From Bacteroidales bacterium UBA3742 (lineage in GTDB: Bacteria; Bacteroidota; Bacteroidia; Bacteroidales; Paludibacteraceae), in assembly GCA_002371785.1 (NCBI GenBank), contig DFGU01000121.1:1-18618 (forward strand): 18,618 bases of DNA. The letters run 5' to 3'. Position 1 is the first letter of the stretch. Each line of letters opens with the position of its first letter. The position numbers and the translations under genes were made by a program. Shown here one piece after another: positions 1 through 8,041 of this stretch. The notes below the pieces were generated by a model. That model searched no databases. It worked only from the letters and a program-made list of their open reading frames with translations, and was not told where the DNA came from.

Positions 1-159
1 GTGGGCGAGGAGTACCGCGAGACGACGGCGCCGTACGAGATATTCAGCGACGTGGATGCACTATGCACCTACCTGGAAGCTCATCCGCTGAGCGGCTATC
101 GTATCCTGCTCAAGGGATCGCGTAGCAATCAATTAGAAAAAGTAATTCCATTCTTATAA
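1..159 (+). CDS. murF: MurF C-terminal fragment (UDP-MurNAc-tripeptide--D-Ala-D-Ala ligase), 5' truncated by window edge
   Basis: Frame 1 is open from the first base to TAA at 157-159 and encodes 52 residues. The end, ILLKGSRSNQLEKVIPFL, matches the characteristic MurF tail, in which a 'hKGSR' motif precedes a short 'hEKhh..L' helix of the C-terminal Mur ligase domain. MurF adds D-Ala-D-Ala to the UDP-MurNAc-tripeptide in the cytoplasm, the last soluble step of peptidoglycan precursor synthesis. Only the end of the glutamate-ligase (C-terminal) domain is visible, so the catalytic centre cannot be checked. The next gene starts 5 bases downstream, suggesting co-transcription. The call rests on the KGSR tail alone; another Mur ligase is possible but less likely. 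Confidence 0.72.
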   Translation: MGEEYRETTAPYEIFSDVDALCTYLEAHPLSGYRILLKGSRSNQLEKVIPFL

Positions 160-164
160 CTGTT

Positions 165-1094
165 ATGGATAAGAAGACAAAAACGATCATTATTATAGTC
201 TCCTGTGTCTGCGCCTTGGCTGTTGCAGGCATCGTGGCGCTGCTGGTTTCGATGAACCATCTGCGCAAGGAGAACGAGGAGAAAGAGCGTGAGATATTCA
301 ACCTCAACGAGCAGGTTGCCTTTGAGCAGTCGCAAGCCGTGTTACGTTTTGACGACGAGCACGCCCTGGACGAACAGCTCCAGACCTTTGAGCACCTCAA
401 GGTGGACAACGACTCGTTGCAACAGCTGCTTGACCAGCAGACCGAACATGCCAAGGAACTGGTGGAAGAAATCAAGAAACTGCGTAAGGAGAACACGAAC
501 GACCAGGCGCGAATAAACGAACTTCTCAAACAATTAGCCGACGTTCGCGAACTCATCATGGGCTATATTCGCCAGATAGACGAACTCAATGCCCAGAACC
601 AGGTTCTGACGGCCGAGAACCAGCAGGTCAAGCAGGAGAATCAACAGATTCGTCAGCAGAATACCCATCTGACCACGCAAAACCAACAGCTCACCGAGAC
701 CGTCACGCGAGCTAAACAGCTGGATGTCACCAACTTTGAGATGACACCGCTCAACAAACGCGACAAGAAGACACGCTATTTGCGCAAGACCGTCAAGTTG
801 CAACTCGACTATACCATCGGTAAGAATATCACTACCGAACCGGGCATGAAGACTATCTACTTGCGCCTCACAGGCCCCGATGACCAGTTGCTGGGCGAGC
901 AGGAAGGTAAGGTCTTCGACTTTGAGGACGGACAGGTGCCGTACTCGCTCAAGCAAGATATTGAGTATGCCGGCGAGGTATATCACGGTACGTTCTACTG
1001 GCCCTTCAGCGGCGAAGCCCGTGAGGGCAGTTACCGCGTCGAGTTCTTTGCCGATGGCAACCAGATTGGTCAGTACAGTTTCGTGCTCGACTAA
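165..1094 (+). CDS. Membrane-anchored coiled-coil protein with C-terminal beta-rich domain, function unknown
   Basis: 309 residues. A short Lys-rich cytoplasmic start is followed by one hydrophobic segment (about residues 8-30). A long Glu/Gln/Asn-rich heptad region (about 31-185) strongly predicts a coiled coil; around residues 142-180 it becomes nearly pure N/Q/E repeats such as ENQQVKQENQQ. The C-terminal 120 residues (about 190-309) alternate hydrophobic and polar residues (KLQLDYTI, IYLRLTGPDDQLLG, YRVEFFADGNQIGQYSF) and look like a compact beta-sandwich. The topology suggests an inner-membrane anchor with a periplasmic rod and globular head. I do not recognise a named family. Its position directly behind murF fits an envelope role, but that is inference. 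The ATG at 165 lies 5 bases after the murF stop. Confidence 0.8.
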   Translation: MDKKTKTIIIIVSCVCALAVAGIVALLVSMNHLRKENEEKEREIFNLNEQVAFEQSQAVLRFDDEHALDEQLQTFEHLKVDNDSLQQLLDQQTEHAKELVEEIKKLRKENTNDQARINELLKQLADVRELIMGYIRQIDELNAQNQVLTAENQQVKQENQQIRQQNTHLTTQNQQLTETVTRAKQLDVTNFEMTPLNKRDKKTRYLRKTVKLQLDYTIGKNITTEPGMKTIYLRLTGPDDQLLGEQEGKVFDFEDGQVPYSLKQDIEYAGEVYHGTFYWPFSGEAREGSYRVEFFADGNQIGQYSFVLD

Positions 1095-1108
1095 TCCGGC
1101 ATGACAAT

Positions 1109-1142
1109 TTGGCAGTTCTCTTCGGCTTGGCATACTGTTTGA
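1109..1142 (+). promoter_or_regulatory. Candidate sigma-54-like (-24/-12) element and TTGGCA direct repeat upstream of grpE
   Basis: The 81-base gap before grpE contains TTGGCA twice (1109-1114 and 1127-1132). The second reads TTGGCAT-N4-TTTGA (1127-1142). It places GG at 1129-1130 and GA at 1141-1142, the spacing of the sigma-54 GG/GC pair, with A instead of the consensus C in the -12 element. Transcription would begin about 12 bases further on, leaving a leader of roughly 20 bases before the grpE ATG at 1176. Sigma-54 is common in Bacteroidota. The match is imperfect and could be chance. Confidence 0.3.
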
Positions 1143-1175
1143 CGTAAGACGGTTGACATCGAAAGAATTTGAATT

Positions 1176-1757
1176 ATGAAGAAAGAACAGATAAAAGACA
1201 ACGAATTGGAACAGGAGCGTATCCTGGATGAGGAGCAGCCCCGGGAGGCTGCAGCGCCCGCGGAAGATAAGCAGGAGGCTGAGGCCGAAGCTGAGGAGCA
1301 GACGCCCGAGGAGCATATTGCCGAGCTGGAGAAGCGCGTAGCCGAACTGGAAGATAAGAACCTGCGTATGATGGCCGAGTTTGATAACTATCGCCGTCGT
1401 ACCAACAAGGAGAAACTCGACCTCATGGCTACGGCCGGCGAACGTATCTTCACGGAGATGCTGCCGCTGGTGGATGACTTTGAGCGTGCTGTCGCAGCAA
1501 TGGACAAGACCGATGATATAGAGGCTGTGCGCGAGGGTATCCGACTGATCCAGCAGAAATTCATCGGCTTCCTGGACAAGCAGAACGTACATGCTATCGA
1601 GACCGATGGCGTGGACTTCAATACCGACGAACATGAGGCCGTCACTACCTTTGCAGCCGGTGAGGAGCAACGCGGCAAGGTGATCGATTGCACGCAGCGT
1701 GGCTACAAACTGGGCGATAAGGTGATCCGCTTTGCAAAAGTGGTTGTCGGAGAGTAA
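1176..1757 (+). CDS. grpE: GrpE, nucleotide exchange factor for DnaK
   Basis: 193 residues, normal GrpE length. GrpE dimers release ADP from DnaK in the cytosolic Hsp70 cycle. The N-terminal 45 residues are highly acidic and low in complexity (runs of E, A, Q). A coiled-coil helix follows (EEHIAELEKRVAELEDKNLR, 46-65) leading into the conserved AEFDNYRRRTNKEK (67-80). The C-terminal beta-domain carries the family signature: HEAVTTF at 153-159, then GKVIDCTQRGYKLGDKVIRFAKV (168-190). The gene lies directly before dnaJ, the usual Bacteroidota arrangement. The TAA stop at 1755-1757 is followed at once by a heptamer array that fills the gap to dnaJ. A possible sigma-54-like element lies upstream. 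Confidence 0.97.
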   Translation: MKKEQIKDNELEQERILDEEQPREAAAPAEDKQEAEAEAEEQTPEEHIAELEKRVAELEDKNLRMMAEFDNYRRRTNKEKLDLMATAGERIFTEMLPLVDDFERAVAAMDKTDDIEAVREGIRLIQQKFIGFLDKQNVHAIETDGVDFNTDEHEAVTTFAAGEEQRGKVIDCTQRGYKLGDKVIRFAKVVVGE

Positions 1758-1813
1758 AGGTTATAGGTTAAAGGTTATAGGTTATAGGTTATAGGTGAGA
1801 GGTTATAGTTATG
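1758..1813. repeat. Tandem heptamer array AGGTTAT filling the grpE-dnaJ gap
   Basis: Starting at the base after the grpE stop, seven heptamers run without gaps: AGGTTAT (1758), AGGTTAA (1765), AGGTTAT (1772, 1779 and 1786), AGGTGAG (1793) and AGGTTAT (1800). A partial unit AGTTATG (1807-1813) then supplies the dnaJ start codon at 1811. The variant AGGTGAG places a TGA in frame with dnaJ at 1796-1798. Because 7 is not a multiple of 3, TAG from AGGTTATAGG appears in each reading frame along the array. Confidence 0.95.
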
Positions 1814-2962
1814 GCAGAAAAGAGAGACTATTACGAGGTGCTGGGGGTCGATAAGACCGCGAGCGCTGAAGAGATAAAGAAAGCCTACCGCAAGAAGGCC
1901 ATCCAGTATCACCCGGACAAGAACCCGGGCGATAAGACCGCCGAGGAGAAATTCAAGGAGGCGGCCGAGGCGTACGAGGTGCTGAGCGATCCGCAGAAGC
2001 GCCAACGCTATGACCAGTTTGGTCATGCCGGTATGCAAGGCATGGGTGGCTTCTCCGGTGGTGGCATGACGATGGAGGATATCTTCCAGCAGTTTGGCGA
2101 CGTGTTTGCGAGTGCCGGCTTTGACTTCCGTGATTTCATGGGAGGTCATGGTGGTGGCTCACGTCGAGTGCGTCGCGGTACTGACCTGCGTGTCAAGGTG
2201 CGCCTGACGCTGGAGGAAATAGCTACCGGTGTGGACAAGAAGATCAAGGTGCGTAAACTCGTACCCTGTACCTCATGTAACGGAACGGGTAGTGCCGACG
2301 GACGCGAGGGCGAGACCTGCCCGCAGTGTAAGGGGCGTGGTGTGGTCTATCGTCAGCAACGTGGCTTCCTGGGCATGATGCAGGTTCAGACCGACTGCCC
2401 GGAGTGTCACGGCGAGGGTAAGATCATCCGCAACAAGTGCACCAAATGTCAGGGCGAAGGCGTCGTACGCGACGAGGAAATCATCTCCATCCAGATCCCG
2501 GCCGGCGTAGCCCACGGCATGACGCTCACCATGCAGGGCAAGGGTAATGCCGCGCCGCATGGCGGTGTACCGGGCGACCTGCTCGTTCTCATCGAGGAAG
2601 AGGAGCACCGCGACCTGGTGCGTCAGGGCGATGACCTGATCTACAACCTGCTACTCGACATGCCGACGGCCGTGCTGGGCGGACAGGTGCAGATACCGAC
2701 GCTCACGGGGGATGTTAAGATCACTATCACGCCGGGTACCCAACCGGGCAAAGTGTTGCGTATGCGTGGCAAGGGTCTGCCCCACCTGGATCAGTACGGA
2801 CGTACCTACGGACAGGGCGACCTGCTCATCAACGTAGGCGTATATATCCCGGAGCACCTCTCCAAGGACGAACAGAAACTGATCGAGGGCCTCAAATCCA
2901 GCCCGAATATCGTGCCCGGTTCGTCGGAGAAGAAGAATTTCTTTAAGAACTTATTCTGCTAA
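1811..2962 (+). CDS. dnaJ: DnaJ, Hsp40 co-chaperone (type I)
   Basis: 383 residues, full length for a type I DnaJ. It stimulates DnaK ATPase and delivers unfolded clients. The J-domain (about 5-70) has the essential HPD tripeptide at residues 34-36. A Gly/Phe/Met-rich linker follows (about 75-115). The zinc domain has all four CxxCxGxG modules (CTSCNGTG, CPQCKGRG, CPECHGEG, CTKCQGEG), so two zinc sites are intact. The substrate-binding beta-domains follow, including the motifs GDLLV and GKVLRMRGKGLP. The gene sits behind grpE, and its ATG is formed by the last unit of the intergenic heptamer array. The next gene starts 4 bases after its stop. Confidence 0.98.
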   Translation: MAEKRDYYEVLGVDKTASAEEIKKAYRKKAIQYHPDKNPGDKTAEEKFKEAAEAYEVLSDPQKRQRYDQFGHAGMQGMGGFSGGGMTMEDIFQQFGDVFASAGFDFRDFMGGHGGGSRRVRRGTDLRVKVRLTLEEIATGVDKKIKVRKLVPCTSCNGTGSADGREGETCPQCKGRGVVYRQQRGFLGMMQVQTDCPECHGEGKIIRNKCTKCQGEGVVRDEEIISIQIPAGVAHGMTLTMQGKGNAAPHGGVPGDLLVLIEEEEHRDLVRQGDDLIYNLLLDMPTAVLGGQVQIPTLTGDVKITITPGTQPGKVLRMRGKGLPHLDQYGRTYGQGDLLINVGVYIPEHLSKDEQKLIEGLKSSPNIVPGSSEKKNFFKNLFC

Positions 2963-2966
2963 GCGA

Positions 2967-5438
2967 GTGAAAACCTATCGTTTACTATTGATCGGTATAG
3001 GACTGTGCCTCAGTACGCTGCTGCGTGCCGAGGCATTTCCTGTTTTTGGCGTGGACAGTACGTCGAGTCAGTATTTCCGGGACTGGTACCAGACTACCGA
3101 CCTGGGGCATTACCTGGATAACGGTAATGCGTTTACCATCTATGAGTCGGAGACCACCGGCGAGTGGAACTTAGGCGATCGCAATGTATTCTCTATCTCG
3201 GGTAACTCGTTTCGCCAGAACAAATACCACCTCAACGGTATGCGTATCGATAGCCGTATGCAGGTCGGTAGTACGCTGCTGCATACCCAGATGGACCGCA
3301 CCTCGTTGGCGCTTGACTACCACGACGGCGAACTCTTCTTCACCGACGACTCCGTGCAGCAGCAGACGTTGCGCCTGACCGGCAACGTGGGCAACCTGGG
3401 CGGTATCTCGCCCGGTACGCGCCAGTTGATCAACCTCTTTCACTCGTCCGGCGAGGAACGTACGATGGACGACCGCCCAATGCGAATGCGCGACCATGTC
3501 GTAGGGGCAGGTACGCTGGATGCTACCTTTGCCATCCCCGCCTATGGACGCCGCTACTACCAGCATGCGTACGTTACGTACGGCCAACGCCAGCTGACCG
3601 CCTTCGACCAGACCGGTATCAGCGGTATGTTCCCGGCCGACTACTATACCGCCCAACTGGACGGTCAGATCCCGATGAAGACCGACCGAACCGATCTGCG
3701 TTATTTCCTGGTCACCAACGGTCGCTCCGACTATGGCTCCGAACTCTACTACAATGCCAACGAGCTCTCCCAACTGCGTGCTTATCAGGCCGGACTATAC
3801 AGTACGACCCGCTTTGAAAACGGTGGCAAATTGGTAGCGGGACTCAGCTACGAACTCAGCCAACTGCGCCACGACACCCTGGAGTTCTCGCGTAACATCA
3901 TCGACCACGACGGCGAGGCTTTCGAACCCTGGTATGCCGACGGACGGCTGCATAGCGTCAACCTCTCTGTCCGCTACGACCAGCAGTTGCTGCCTTGGCT
4001 GCGTGTGCATGCCGAGGGCTACAACTCCCTGCTGCATTTCCGTCCCACGACGACCAGCTGGAGCAACCCCATCTATCTGCAATCCATCGAGGATGCTTCG
4101 CCTACGCCGCTCTATACCTACCACTGGACTTCCTCGCCCTTCACGTCCGGTCTGCTGGAGAACGAAGCCCTGGTCATTGCCGAGAGGCAACTGGCCAAGG
4201 GACTCAATATGTATGCCCATCTGGGTGTCTCGCTCGATGGTATCGTGCTGGGCAAGGGACGCTCGGTGGTTTCACCCAACTGGCTCGCTAAGTTTGCCAT
4301 CGACTACAGCCCTTGCTGGTGGTTCCGGTTCGGCGTGTCGGTGAGCCATCACCGCATGTCCTATACCTGGGACGAGGTGCGCTACCTCAGTCGCGACTAT
4401 ATGAACGGCGAGGCACGCTTCGCGGATAATACGCTGCTCACCACGACGGGTGGCGCCTACCATACGCCGGATCGGCAGCTCTGGATGCACCAGCCCTCGT
4501 ATGCCGTGCTCGACTTGCCTATCCAGTTCACCTTCGGCAAGAGTCGTCGCCACGAGATAGCCATTCTCAGTTCGATTCGTAAGTACTATAATATGTGGTT
4601 CACCCAATATACGGATGGCGTAGATGCCAATCTGCAGAAGCAAGGCGATACCTATTATATGCGAGAAGGGGAGAGCCAATATACAGTTACGACGCAGCCT
4701 CTCGACCTCATGTCGTCCACGCCCGGCGGACGCACGCCGTACTATATGTCCAATATCGTGCGCTATACCTACAACGGGCGTAAGTGGTACGTCTCGCTCA
4801 GTTGGCAGAGCTACCTGATGGCCGGCCTCAGTACGCTGGGTAACGGTCCGCTCCATAACAATATCGGTGTGCTCAGCGAGACCTCAGCCAATCCCAATAC
4901 CTACGTAGCGCTCAGCGAAAACAACCTGCTGTATCAGGGCAATTGCCGACTGAACCAGGATAAGTCGTTCCTCCTGCGTTTGCAAGTCACCTACAATGCC
5001 TGCAAGTACTTCTCCATTGGCTTCAATGGTAAGTTCAAGGACGGTCAACCCTTTGCGCCCTTCTACGTATCGCAATATACAGACGGTACGCACACCCAGA
5101 CGGCCCTCGTGCATTCCGATGCCAAGGGTATCAATATGTATAATCAGGCGTTTGGAAAACGGGAAGATGCGTTCTTTAACCTCGAGCTACGCGCTACGGG
5201 ACGCTGGTGGGTGAAGGATATACCTATGTCGCTGGAGGTGCTCTGCTACAATATCTACGACTTTGGAACGGCGCTCACCGAATATACCTTCGACCAATAT
5301 ACCCACGCCACCTATCCGCATTGGACCGTCGATCAGAACCAGCCGACCATGCGTAATAGCCGCACCTCGATGAGTCTCTGTATCCCGCGCGGACTACTCC
5401 TGACGTTCCGGGTCGGACTGGAGAAGGATCAGCACTAA
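2967..5438 (+). CDS. TonB-dependent-receptor-like outer membrane beta-barrel protein
   Basis: 823 residues from a GTG start at 2967, 4 bases behind dnaJ. Residues 1-23 form a signal peptide (hydrophobic core LLLIGIGLCLSTLL, cleavage near RAEA). The following region resembles a TonB plug domain: SGNSFRQNKYHLNGMRID (78-95), then GSTLLHTQMDRTSLAL, then a GGISPGTRQLINLFHSSG stretch (145-162). The rest is alternating aromatic/polar strands typical of a large outer-membrane barrel. There is no obvious N-terminal carboxypeptidase-regulatory-like domain and no clear TonB box, so it is a reduced or atypical member; the ligand is unknown. The last 45 bases overlap the 3' end of the convergent O-antigen-ligase-like gene. 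It could alternatively be a plugged barrel with a different energy source. Confidence 0.65.
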   Translation: MKTYRLLLIGIGLCLSTLLRAEAFPVFGVDSTSSQYFRDWYQTTDLGHYLDNGNAFTIYESETTGEWNLGDRNVFSISGNSFRQNKYHLNGMRIDSRMQVGSTLLHTQMDRTSLALDYHDGELFFTDDSVQQQTLRLTGNVGNLGGISPGTRQLINLFHSSGEERTMDDRPMRMRDHVVGAGTLDATFAIPAYGRRYYQHAYVTYGQRQLTAFDQTGISGMFPADYYTAQLDGQIPMKTDRTDLRYFLVTNGRSDYGSELYYNANELSQLRAYQAGLYSTTRFENGGKLVAGLSYELSQLRHDTLEFSRNIIDHDGEAFEPWYADGRLHSVNLSVRYDQQLLPWLRVHAEGYNSLLHFRPTTTSWSNPIYLQSIEDASPTPLYTYHWTSSPFTSGLLENEALVIAERQLAKGLNMYAHLGVSLDGIVLGKGRSVVSPNWLAKFAIDYSPCWWFRFGVSVSHHRMSYTWDEVRYLSRDYMNGEARFADNTLLTTTGGAYHTPDRQLWMHQPSYAVLDLPIQFTFGKSRRHEIAILSSIRKYYNMWFTQYTDGVDANLQKQGDTYYMREGESQYTVTTQPLDLMSSTPGGRTPYYMSNIVRYTYNGRKWYVSLSWQSYLMAGLSTLGNGPLHNNIGVLSETSANPNTYVALSENNLLYQGNCRLNQDKSFLLRLQVTYNACKYFSIGFNGKFKDGQPFAPFYVSQYTDGTHTQTALVHSDAKGINMYNQAFGKREDAFFNLELRATGRWWVKDIPMSLEVLCYNIYDFGTALTEYTFDQYTHATYPHWTVDQNQPTMRNSRTSMSLCIPRGLLLTFRVGLEKDQH

Positions 5439-6638
5439 ACATACTGCCCATAGGGCAATACCGTCAAACTTGCCGAACATGCAGTCTGTCAGCATGTTGA
5501 GCATGAATAGTACGGTGATAAACACCGCCATACGGCGGCCCTTGCCGTGTGCACATAGCGGTATGCTGAGCCAGGCTAGTACAAACAGGAGCAGACCCGC
5601 AATACCCAGTTCCATCAGTTCTTCCAGGTACTGATTGTGGGCGTGATAATGCTTGAAGATGTAATAGTCAAAGCCATGCTCCTCGTATTTCTGCAGCAGG
5701 TATGCCGTGCTCTGTCCCGCCCCCAGTCCGTACGCTATATAGTCGCTCGGTTGCTGCAGGGCACAGCCGTATATATTAAATCGCACATCGTGCTCTTGAC
5801 TCACTTCGCGCATCTCGGTGATGGCACGCAGATTGAATTGCTGCATACGCGGATGCATCTTCAGCAATCCGCCGCCGATCACCATTCCCAGCAACAATAT
5901 GCCTACGCCGTAACGTAGCCTGTAGCGTTGGGGTAGGGCGTAGATGATACCTACGGCCAGTAGGGCCGCGCAGGTCAGTATCGACTGACGGCTACCCGTC
6001 AGCGGTATCGCGCTCAGCATCACCGGCAGACTCACGGCCAGCCATTTCCTATCCTTCCGCCATAGTTGTATGGCTAGCAACGCACCTAGCATCTCGACGC
6101 TGCATAGAAACAAGCGGTGCTTCAGGATGGAGGAGTTATTGTCGAAGTAGCTGTACCAACTGCTAACGCCGTAGTTCCAATCGGCCTTCCACTGCAGCTG
6201 GTCGATGATCTCGCGGTGGTAGTAGAGCACCGTCATGACGATCAAATAGAAGGGAATCGCTACGATACAACTGACTACCAGCACCTTGCTGATCTTGCGC
6301 ATGTCATACCGTCCGTTCACGCCCCATATGCCGATCGGCAGCAGCAGTCCGAAGCTGAGGTATCTTTCCATCTGCCACGCCCAAGCATCGTGGTCTGCGG
6401 CCCATAGACCCGAGATAGCTTTCCAGGCATACCATGCCGCAAATAATAGGAAGGGAATCGCCATCCGGTTCTCCCGCAACGATTTCGGGCGTCGCATCCA
6501 GCGGCCTTCCATTGCCCAACTCACTACCCACAGCACGCAGGCATACCGTAGGAATACCTGCGGAAAGGGTAGTAAGGCTACAACGCATAGAAACAAGCCG
6601 TAGTTGATGCGCCCCATGATGTCTTGATATCGGTTCAT
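5394..6638 (-). CDS. O-antigen ligase / polymerase-like membrane protein (WaaL/Wzy family)
   Basis: 414 residues from the preferred ATG at 6638, which overlaps the upstream stop as ATGA (an in-frame ATG at 6674 would add 12 residues inside the upstream gene). The protein is polytopic, with many hydrophobic segments across its length. A large periplasmic loop (about 255-340) carries the family hallmark HYHAHNQYLEELMELGIAG (330-348), with H332/H334/N335 at the expected active-site region, and LTGSRQS lies at 213-219. Such proteins transfer undecaprenyl-linked glycans to lipid A core or polymerise glycan repeat units at the periplasmic face. The gene follows two sugar-transfer genes, consistent with surface polymer assembly. 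Ligase and polymerase cannot be told apart from sequence. Its 3' end overlaps the convergent barrel gene by 45 bases. Confidence 0.85.
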   Translation of the reverse strand: MNRYQDIMGRINYGLFLCVVALLPFPQVFLRYACVLWVVSWAMEGRWMRRPKSLRENRMAIPFLLFAAWYAWKAISGLWAADHDAWAWQMERYLSFGLLLPIGIWGVNGRYDMRKISKVLVVSCIVAIPFYLIVMTVLYYHREIIDQLQWKADWNYGVSSWYSYFDNNSSILKHRLFLCSVEMLGALLAIQLWRKDRKWLAVSLPVMLSAIPLTGSRQSILTCAALLAVGIIYALPQRYRLRYGVGILLLGMVIGGGLLKMHPRMQQFNLRAITEMREVSQEHDVRFNIYGCALQQPSDYIAYGLGAGQSTAYLLQKYEEHGFDYYIFKHYHAHNQYLEELMELGIAGLLLFVLAWLSIPLCAHGKGRRMAVFITVLFMLNMLTDCMFGKFDGIALWAVCLVLILLQSDPERQE

Positions 6639-8041
6639 AGATTCGTTATGCCTTGTTTTACATGTTTTTTCCATCGGTGCGTGATGATATACTCTGCCGC
6701 CTCGTCCGGGTCATCCCCCATCGACTCGGCATAGGCCCGTGCCATGATGCGCAGGGCCTTGCGGTCGATATTGAGGCGTTCGAAGTTCTGCCAACGCTCG
6801 GTGCGGCTTAGCGCCTTCTTCCAGCTGATGCGGTTCAGGTCAATCACCTCCACCAACGAACCGTCTTGGTTGAACAGTATATTGCCGCCCGAGTAGTCGC
6901 GATGCAGGATGCCCTGCCGGTGCAGCCTGGCCGTGAAACGGCCGATAGCCTTCAGTATCTCCTCTCGGTGCGGGAAGTCGGGCGCACCGATCAGTTCGTT
7001 GAACGTATGGGTGCACGCCGATGCCCGGCACGCGTACCAACTCTCGCGCAGCCATCCGCACACCCGCACCTCCCGATAAGCAACGGGTTCGGGCGTCAGA
7101 CCCGGCATACGCAGCGCATATTCATAACTGCGGCGTGCTTTGCTCTTGCCGATCAGGCCATACCAAAGTCCCTTCCAGAACCCCGGTGTCGCAAATTGCT
7201 TTACCACCACTCCTTCGGTCTGCCGCAAGGTGTTTCGCCGTTGGAAGATCACGTCTCCCGCATACCAGCGCTCAAAATCGCCTACCTGTTTCACGCATCG
7301 GAACGCATTTAGGAATCGGCTCCAGGTGCGATGGTAATGTAGCGGACCACCCAGATACTTCTCCATATATTTCGGGTGTCGCAGATTGATTTGCTCAATC
7401 AAGGTATGCTTGAGTGCCCGATCCTGGATACGTTTCGAACCCTCGCGTACACGATAGTAAAGCCGTATATCCGGTAGGCGAACAAACTCACCGCCTAACT
7501 CAAACAGCGACAACCACATATCCCAGTCTTCCCGTGCCGCACAATGCTCGTTATACCCGAGCGTCCGATTCCAATCCGCCCGTCGGTACATCGCGCAGGT
7601 GTCAATCATATTCTTTCTTGCCAGCAGTGCATGACTAAACTTGGGGGTGATCCATTCACCTGTCCGGGCTCCAAAGAATTCGGCCCGGCAACTCACTACG
7701 CGCACTTCCGGCCGCTGTTCCAGCACCTGTACTGCCTCCTCGATATACATCGGGTGAATACGGTTGTCCGCATCCACAGGCAGTATATATACGCCTTTGC
7801 TCTCGCGTATAGCGTGGTTTCGTGCGGCCGAAGCGCCTGCATTCGGTTGACTCAGTACCCGCACTTCCGGGTGCTGCGCCGCATAAGCCTGCGCTACCTG
7901 GAAGCAGTCGTCCGTGCTGCCGTCGTTCACGACGACCACCTCTATCGGTCGGTAGCCGGACATGAGAATGCTCTCCAGCGCCTCGGTGATATAAGGCGCG
8001 GCATTGTATAGGGGCACTATGACGGATACCAGGGGCTTCAT
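6635..8041 (-). CDS. Fusion of GT2 glycosyltransferase and WaaP/InaA-like lipopolysaccharide kinase
   Basis: 468 residues from ATG 8041, which overlaps the upstream stop as ATGA (an in-frame ATG at 8113 would lie within the upstream gene). Residues 1-230 are a GT-A glycosyltransferase family 2 domain: VSVIVPLYNAAPYI, VVVVNDGSTDD (36-46), the metal-binding region LPVDADN (87-93), and REDWDMW (170-176) in the acceptor/catalytic region. Residues about 255-440 resemble a small-molecule/LPS kinase: EGVVVKQF with a likely ATP-binding lysine (K281), the catalytic loop ILHRDYSGGNILF (378-390; H380, D382, N387) and a DFG-like VIDLNR (D401). A bifunctional enzyme that adds a sugar and phosphorylates the LPS core is the natural inference. 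The substrates are unknown. The gene ends in an ATGA overlap with the ligase-like gene. Confidence 0.85.
   Translation of the reverse strand: MKPLVSVIVPLYNAAPYITEALESILMSGYRPIEVVVVNDGSTDDCFQVAQAYAAQHPEVRVLSQPNAGASAARNHAIRESKGVYILPVDADNRIHPMYIEEAVQVLEQRPEVRVVSCRAEFFGARTGEWITPKFSHALLARKNMIDTCAMYRRADWNRTLGYNEHCAAREDWDMWLSLFELGGEFVRLPDIRLYYRVREGSKRIQDRALKHTLIEQINLRHPKYMEKYLGGPLHYHRTWSRFLNAFRCVKQVGDFERWYAGDVIFQRRNTLRQTEGVVVKQFATPGFWKGLWYGLIGKSKARRSYEYALRMPGLTPEPVAYREVRVCGWLRESWYACRASACTHTFNELIGAPDFPHREEILKAIGRFTARLHRQGILHRDYSGGNILFNQDGSLVEVIDLNRISWKKALSRTERWQNFERLNIDRKALRIMARAYAESMGDDPDEAAEYIITHRWKKHVKQGITNL

Noticed and set aside
534..1670. Long minus-strand open frame (378 codons) opposite the coiled-coil gene and grpE
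   Set aside because: It is antisense to two well-supported genes, crosses their intergenic gap, and its translation has no recognisable domain; the openness follows from codon bias of the sense genes.
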